From Candidatus Heimdallarchaeota archaeon (GTDB lineage: Archaea > Asgardarchaeota > Heimdallarchaeia > Hodarchaeales > LC-3), in NCBI GenBank assembly GCA_027364495.1, contig DAHXPE010000208.1:1-10148 (forward strand): DNA of 10,148 nt, read 5' to 3'. Of the stretch, positions 5,995-10,148 are shown piece after piece. How positions within the stretch are numbered: position 1 is the first letter of the stretch; each line of letters opens with the position of its first letter. Below the pieces are notes generated by a model that did not search any database, was not told the origin of the DNA, and saw nothing but the letters and a program-made list of their open reading frames with translations. Both the position numbers and the translations under genes were made by a program.

Positions 5995-6954
5995 TTATTC
6001 TTGTTTAAATTCAATATCGTCATCAGTCTCAAAATGAATAGTTGACTTCGATTTTGCTTTTTTCTTAATATCATCAATTTCATTAAATTGATCAGCTAAA
6101 TCATTGTCTTCAAAATCTTGATTATCTGATTGTAATTCGTCTTCAGCTTCGGAATCAGCTTTTTCAAACCTTTTAGGTCGGTGTTGAAATTTTCGAGGTT
6201 GAGTTTTTCGTCTATCACCGTGCTGACCAGGTTCTCGTCTGGTTAATTTTCCTTCTTCTTGACTTCGGCCATGATGTCCTTGTGAAAAATGCTTACCGCC
6301 ATGAAACTGTCTTTTTTGAAATTTCTGAGGTTTTTCGTGGATTAAATATTGAAGTTCTTCAGGTAAATCAATTTCTTCAAGGAATTGAGGGGGAACTTCT
6401 TCACAAACGACAATGAATTTGGATACTTTTTTAAATTTGAGACCAGATTTGATTGCTTCTGGTATATGCACTTTAATAAGTCTGGGATATCTTGTATAAT
6501 TCTTTGCTACTGAATAGGCGTCTTTCATTTCAACTGAAAGATGCAAGTACTGCCTATCACGTCGTTCACGTGGGAATAAACCTAAACGAAACATAGTGTC
6601 TAATTCAAAATTGCTTCCAGCATAATAAACACATTCTGGTAAATCTTCAACTTCATCAGGAAAATCTAATGGATTCAAACGAATTGAATGCCCATAAGTT
6701 GCTCGAATCAAATGTTGATCATTAATTTCGTAACGTCCTTTAGGATCTGTATCGACAACTTGTTGAATTGCATCAACTGTTACCCATTCAAGACGATCTT
6801 TACTAGCCTTTATTTTATCGGCTAAATCCTCAATTGTACAATTCAACCACCCTTCATTATCTATTTGCAATCCCAAAATACCTGGATTATGTCTCAATAA
6901 TAATGAAAGAAATTTTGATAAGCTAGAACGTCTTTTTTCTTCATCTTCTGACAT
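5995..6954 (-). CDS. kptA: RNA 2'-phosphotransferase Tpt1/KptA with charged C-terminal extension
   Basis: Moves an internal 2'-phosphate from RNA to NAD, releasing ADP-ribose 1'',2''-cyclic phosphate and nicotinamide. The core (about residues 10-205, GTG numbering) holds the family signatures: LSKFLSLLLRHNP (Arg23, His24), IDNEGWL, IRATYGHSI (Arg86) and RQYLHLS (Arg136). That gives the Arg-His-Arg-Arg set needed for catalysis. Family members are usually about 180-230 residues. This one has roughly 115 extra: a His/Gly/Arg/Lys-rich basic stretch (210-265) and then an acidic one (266-297), a short Lys-rich patch and an acidic end. It looks disordered and may bind RNA or a partner. I place the start at ATG 6952-6954, nine bases after AAAGGA; a GTG two codons upstream (6958-6960) is too close to that site. 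pus10 follows after 38 bases. Archaeal substrates of Tpt1 are not well defined. Confidence 0.95.
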   Translation of the reverse strand: MSEDEEKRRSSLSKFLSLLLRHNPGILGLQIDNEGWLNCTIEDLADKIKASKDRLEWVTVDAIQQVVDTDPKGRYEINDQHLIRATYGHSIRLNPLDFPDEVEDLPECVYYAGSNFELDTMFRLGLFPRERRDRQYLHLSVEMKDAYSVAKNYTRYPRLIKVHIPEAIKSGLKFKKVSKFIVVCEEVPPQFLEEIDLPEELQYLIHEKPQKFQKRQFHGGKHFSQGHHGRSQEEGKLTRREPGQHGDRRKTQPRKFQHRPKRFEKADSEAEDELQSDNQDFEDNDLADQFNEIDDIKKKAKSKSTIHFETDDDIEFKQE

Positions 6955-7007
6955 GTTCACGTTTCCTTTCTAATAAATAATATCAAACAGTACAATACTA
7001 ATTAATA

Positions 7008-7017
7008 ATTATATATT
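7008..7017 (-). promoter_or_regulatory. Candidate TATA box of tpt1-pus10
   Basis: AATATATAAT on the - strand lies about 55 bases before the tpt1 ATG, giving a leader of about 25-30 bases that would include the AAAGGA site. A second AT-rich candidate lies at about 7024-7035. The rest of 6961-7195 shows no gene. Confidence 0.3.
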
Positions 7018-7195
7018 CTGTACTTAAATATACTAGTATCAGTAATTCGCTATCAATTAAAGTACTTTTATGAAGGATTATTAATACGATTATTAATTTT
7101 TTATATGCGAACAAAGTAGTTTTGAACAAAATTAAGATAAAATAAAGGATTAATGGCAGCTAGAAGCAAAAATCTAATCTTGTTAAAATAATAAT

Positions 7196-8332
7196 TCAAT
7201 TTAGACTTTGATTACTTTCTTGAAGAGCTTCTTTAGAGCCAAAAACATTGATTTTTACACCAGTATCAAGTTTAACATTATAGGGCTTACCTTTACCTTT
7301 TGATATTCCAGCCATAACTTGTTCAACTTTATCAGCATGGCAAATAGCTAAAATACATCCCCCTTCACCACTACCATTTATTTTACAGCCGTAGGCTCCA
7401 TTAGCCATAGCACCATCGATCATCGATTCAATTCGGTCAATACTTAAATTCAGGTCATCGCGAAGAATTGCATGTTGTCTTGTTAAGAATTTCCCTAAAG
7501 TAGGACCATCAACAACTGAATCATTAAATAAATCTTTTCCTTTTAATGTAAGATCTTTGATATTCATTATAGCTCTAAGCATTTTATAAGAGGTATGATT
7601 AGAAATATCAGAAGTTTCCATATGTTCTAATGATGATATTTTAAGATCTTGCATATTAGAAAGAACACGTTGCTTAATCCTGTGCACTGTATTAAGAGTT
7701 CTTTTTTTTACTTGCGAATTACCAACCACAAATGCGATATCATCTAATTTAGAAATATCTAAAGCAGTTGCCTTGGGTAAACCGGACATTGGAAATTCCA
7801 AAAAGTTTACGTTTCCTAAGGCAGTAGCATAAGCATCTTGTCTTCCCCCTGGCTCATTAAATTCAAGTACTTCACTTTCAAATGCAAGTTCAGCTATTTC
7901 CTCAGGTTTTAATTTTTTACCAAGTAATCTGGAAAGAAAGGCTGTCCATGCAACAGTTAAAGCCGAACTACTTGATAAGCCAGCATTTTGGGGAATATTA
8001 CCCGAAAAAGATGCAGTAAAACCTTCAAAATTAAAACCTTTACGATGAAAAACGTTTATTGCACTTTGAAGATATGCGCGACGGAACCGGTAGGGAATAG
8101 GAAATTGCAAAGGAATGGTGTAGGTACGTTTCATATTGTTGAGAATTAAATAAATATAAGGTTTATCATGATAATGACCAATAATAGTCATTCTTAGGTT
8201 AACACCTGCCGAAATTACAGGCAAATTGAAGTAATCTTGATGCTCACCAAATAATACAACACGTCCTGGAGCAGAAGAACGAACAATTCGGTAATTTTTC
8301 GACAACTGAAACAAACCAACTATGATAAACAC
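7196..8332 (-). CDS. GHMP-family sugar kinase, galactokinase-like
   Basis: ATP-dependent small-molecule kinase of the GHMP superfamily. The 378 residues fit galactokinase length. Motif 1 is APGRVVLFGEHQDY (21-34), close to the galactokinase signature GRxNLIGEHTDY but with Val for Asn and Phe for Ile. Motif 2, the ATP-binding loop, is PQNAGLSSSSAL (114-125). GGRQDAYATALG (162-173) supplies the expected catalytic-type Asp166, and motif 3 is KINGSGEGGC (317-326). The resemblance is strongest to galactokinase, but related kinases for other sugars or uronic acids share these motifs, so the substrate is left open. The start is uncertain: GTG at 8330-8332 follows an in-frame stop directly and has no ribosome site, while TTG codons at residues 7 and 10 are alternatives. 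A TATA-like stretch at about 8361-8379 suggests its own promoter and a short leader. No sugar-pathway neighbours are present. Confidence 0.85.
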   Translation of the reverse strand: MFIIVGLFQLSKNYRIVRSSAPGRVVLFGEHQDYFNLPVISAGVNLRMTIIGHYHDKPYIYLILNNMKRTYTIPLQFPIPYRFRRAYLQSAINVFHRKGFNFEGFTASFSGNIPQNAGLSSSSALTVAWTAFLSRLLGKKLKPEEIAELAFESEVLEFNEPGGRQDAYATALGNVNFLEFPMSGLPKATALDISKLDDIAFVVGNSQVKKRTLNTVHRIKQRVLSNMQDLKISSLEHMETSDISNHTSYKMLRAIMNIKDLTLKGKDLFNDSVVDGPTLGKFLTRQHAILRDDLNLSIDRIESMIDGAMANGAYGCKINGSGEGGCILAICHADKVEQVMAGISKGKGKPYNVKLDTGVKINVFGSKEALQESNQSLN

Positions 8333-8360
8333 TTAAACAAATGAAAATGGTTCATATTTT

Positions 8361-8370
8361 AAATTTTAAA
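8361..8370 (-). promoter_or_regulatory. Candidate TATA box of the GHMP kinase gene
   Basis: TTTAAAATTT on the - strand lies about 28-38 bases before the GTG start. It would place the transcript start very near the start codon, in keeping with the lack of a ribosome binding site (leaderless style). The local AT-richness makes this tentative. Confidence 0.3.
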
Positions 8371-8482
8371 GATATATTTTAGTAAAAATATAGTAAGTTA
8401 ATATATTTGTTTTTTTATTATTTCAGATAGAAAACAATGCGTTTTATAAAAATTGTTATTTAATTTAAGTAAATTTTGATTT

Positions 8483-8876
8483 TTATCTTTTCATTTTACG
8501 ACTTTTGAACTTTCTAAACATTGGGAAAGCGATAGGTGCAGTAAAGAAAGTATTCATACTATTAAATTCAAGCTTGGGGGAAGAAGAAACATTGTGAACA
8601 GAGATTACATTATTATAAAATCATCAATATTGATGTTGTTAATATCATAATCGATATTCTTAGTACCAATGAAATTTAGTTTCTTAATAGTAAAGGTAAA
8701 ATTTATAAGAGCTTTTACTTGATCAATAGCAGATTTCTGTCACCAATAGCCAAATGATAGTTATAAAACAGTTTTTATTGTTTTTTATTAAAATGACCAG
8801 CTTTTTCATTAAAAATCTTGAATAAGCTAAAAAATTTATTAAATGGATGAAAAAATGAAGAGAAAATATTTCTTAC
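8483..8876 (-). pseudogene. Probable gene debris in three frames
   Basis: Between the permease and the kinase gene the - strand shows three open pieces that follow one another in different frames. The first lies at about 8779-8876 (ends in an in-frame TAA at 8775-8777, includes FNEKAGHFNKK). The second spans about 8605-8739, 45 codons (includes QVKALINFTFTIKKLNF and NIDYDINNINIDD). The third spans about 8483-8620 and ends with a short hydrophobic run and a basic tail (TFFTAPIAFPMFRKFKSRK) before TAA at 8483-8485. A hydrophobic end with Lys/Arg tail is what a C-terminally anchored surface protein would leave. No start codon or ribosome site is visible. I do not recognise the family, and each piece alone is short enough to be chance. 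Confidence 0.35.
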
Positions 8877-8877
8877 T

Positions 8878-9897
8878 TCATATGAGGATAAAAACGGATA
8901 TAATGAGAAAAGGCAAAATGAGTAAAGATAATAATGTTAAAATGGTGATATAAATTGACTCAGACTCTACATCAAGAAAGAATTCTTTTGCAAATGCGAT
9001 ATTAATAATAGCGGGGCCTGAAAATGCTTGAATTAAAAGAGGCACGACAAAATCAACATTAACAGGTTCAGATGGAAAAATAAAAAAATAAATAAGAATT
9101 AAAAATAATATTCCAAAAAAAGGAGCAATAATGAGTCTGAAAATAGACACAAAAGATAAAAATCGATTGTTTAACGAATGAAAGCTTAAATTGAATGTCA
9201 AACCAATAAGCAGGAGTGCAAGAATTAATGAAATCCAATTAATGCCATTAATAGTAAAATTAATTTGATTTGTACTAAAGGGAAGAAAGGAAAGAAAATT
9301 AGCGAATGTATCAGGATCGAAAACTATCTTAAAGAAAAATCCTATTAGCATTGAAAAAGTTGGTGGAAAAATTAGTATTTTTTTTATAATTTTTTTGAAA
9401 TCAAGAGAGCCATATGAATGATCTTTAGACCCATATTTAATCCCTAAATATGAGCCCAAGGAGTTTTGAATTACAATAACGGTAACTGCAAAAAGAGTTG
9501 CCGTGATAAGACCTTGAGGTCCAATAAGAATTAAAATTAGTGGAAAAGGAAGAAAAACGGAATTAGGAAAAGAGACCGCAAGAAATAAAGATCCTAATGT
9601 TTGGTTAGGAATAGAACGAATACGGGAATATAATAGAACAGAAAAAATAGCACTAAAAATAACAATGAGACAAAAGAAAATGCTAAGAAAAATGGCAAAA
9701 ATAGAATTAAAATTTGCATTGAGAATAGATGAAATAACTATAAAAGGAAAAAGGATATTTAAGATAAGTTTTGTTGAATATGTAATAATAGCAGAATTAT
9801 CAGGATCTTTAAGAAATAATCGTAAAACTAGACCTAAGATTATTAAGACATAGATAATACTTATACGGATAATTATTTCGGTGAAATTAATTACCAT
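8878..9897 (-). CDS. AEC-family permease (auxin efflux carrier-like)
   Basis: Integral membrane carrier of the AEC family (Mem_trans domain), which exports or exchanges organic acids, amino acids or similar anions. The 339 residues hold about ten hydrophobic segments, roughly 8-28, 37-59, 65-90, 102-126, 130-150, 174-193, 218-237, 247-271, 282-304 and 314-339. They fall into two five-helix halves around a charged loop (151-173). Family landmarks are KLILNILFPF (43-52), FPNSVFLPFPL (110-120) and the mirrored FSGPAIINIAFAKEFF (292-307). ATG at 9895-9897 is preceded by AAAGGT about five bases away, one of the few good ribosome sites here. The stop is TGA at 8878-8880. The substrate cannot be read from sequence and no enzyme gene lies next to it. 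The upstream region with repeats and hairpins (10001-10102) may regulate it. Confidence 0.9.
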   Translation of the reverse strand: MVINFTEIIIRISIIYVLIILGLVLRLFLKDPDNSAIITYSTKLILNILFPFIVISSILNANFNSIFAIFLSIFFCLIVIFSAIFSVLLYSRIRSIPNQTLGSLFLAVSFPNSVFLPFPLILILIGPQGLITATLFAVTVIVIQNSLGSYLGIKYGSKDHSYGSLDFKKIIKKILIFPPTFSMLIGFFFKIVFDPDTFANFLSFLPFSTNQINFTINGINWISLILALLLIGLTFNLSFHSLNNRFLSFVSIFRLIIAPFFGILFLILIYFFIFPSEPVNVDFVVPLLIQAFSGPAIINIAFAKEFFLDVESESIYITILTLLSLLILPFLIISVFILI

Positions 9898-10000
9898 AAA
9901 TGACCTTTAAAAATAAAGTTAATAGTTATTTTCGTGTAAAGTTCAGAAAGAATTGTGGAATAAAAGTAAAAAATTAATAAAGAAAAAAAATTAAAGTTTA

Positions 10001-10102
10001 AAAACCTTAATTTAAAGATCAAATTAACCTGGAATATACCTGATAAACCTTGAATTAAGGTTAGCCACCCGAAAGGGGAATAAAACTTTTAGAAAACCTT
10101 AA
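10001..10102. repeat. Direct repeats AAAACCTTAA flanking two hairpins, upstream of the permease
   Basis: AAAACCTTAA occurs at 10001-10010 and again, identical, at 10093-10102. Between them AACCTT-GAATT-AAGGTT (10046-10062) forms a perfect 6-bp hairpin that repeats the same core in both orientations, and CCC-GAAA-GGG (10068-10077) forms a stem closed by a GNRA tetraloop. The block lies 100-200 bases upstream of the permease ATG. It could be an operator array, a structured leader or a small RNA; the sequence does not decide. No open reading frame of note is present in 9898-10148. Confidence 0.4.
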
Positions 10103-10148
10103 TAAAAAGAAAAACAAATCTTTTTAAAATATGCGAGCTTCGTTTAGC

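Noticed and set aside
8622..8635. Perfect 14-bp palindrome CATCAATATTGATG as an operator.
   Set aside because: It falls in a stretch of Asn/Ile/Asp-repeating codons of the debris, where such palindromes arise from the repetitive coding sequence, and no promoter is nearby.
10136..10147. AGCTTCGTTTAG at the right edge is the inverted copy of the 12-mer at 2791-2802.
   Set aside because: A few 12-base matches are expected by chance in 10 kb, one copy lies in the peptidase 3' end, and there is no extended flank similarity.
1..10148. CRISPR array, insertion sequence, integrase or defence genes.
   Set aside because: I found no regularly spaced repeats, no transposase or Cas-like protein and no terminal inverted repeats with target duplications.

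Overview
The window is AT-rich (roughly one third G+C) and archaeal. Evidence for an archaeon: a RadA-type recombinase, an archaellin/prepilin peptidase of the FlaK kind, archaeal-type Pus10, a TATA-like promoter style with few Shine-Dalgarno sites, and an intron-less tRNA-Gln(CTG). The eukaryote-like small GTPase, the low G+C and the loose spacing with gene debris suggest an Asgard-type lineage, but this is inference; no marker here proves it.

Layout. The left edge holds the C-terminal part of a zinc-finger-less DnaJ on the + strand (1-629). It converges on radA (649-1605, - strand). Next comes about 945 bases with no intact gene (1606-2551). It contains a 15-bp operator-like palindrome and what I read as a decayed gene for a membrane-anchored, probably exported protein on the + strand (about 1939-2535, three in-frame stops). 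tRNA-Gln(CTG) lies at 2552-2626 (- strand), with its CCA encoded. A run of - strand genes follows, given in genome order: a FlaK-like peptidase (2791-3759), an Arf/SRbeta/MglA-like GTPase (3822-4445), pus10 (4616-5956) and the RNA 2'-phosphotransferase tpt1/kptA with a long charged tail (5995-6954). Transcription runs tpt1, pus10, GTPase, peptidase. Further right are a galactokinase-like GHMP kinase (7196-8332, -), a second patch of gene debris (about 8483-8876, -) and an AEC-family permease (8878-9897, -). The right edge (9898-10148) has no gene but carries repeated AAAACCTTAA motifs and two hairpins upstream of the permease.

How the genes fit together. tpt1 and pus10 are separated by 40 bases and both act on RNA (2'-phosphate removal, and pseudouridine formation in the tRNA T-arm), so a shared RNA-maturation role is likely. 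The GTPase and the FlaK-like peptidase are 62 bases apart and may share a transcript; a functional link is not shown by the sequence. radA, the DnaJ, the sugar-kinase-like gene and the permease look like independent units. I see no CRISPR array, insertion sequence, phage module or defence island. The points most worth a second look are the GTPase without the usual switch II glutamine, the RadA with an altered polymerisation motif, the charged tail on Tpt1, the two decayed genes and the repeat/hairpin region upstream of the permease.
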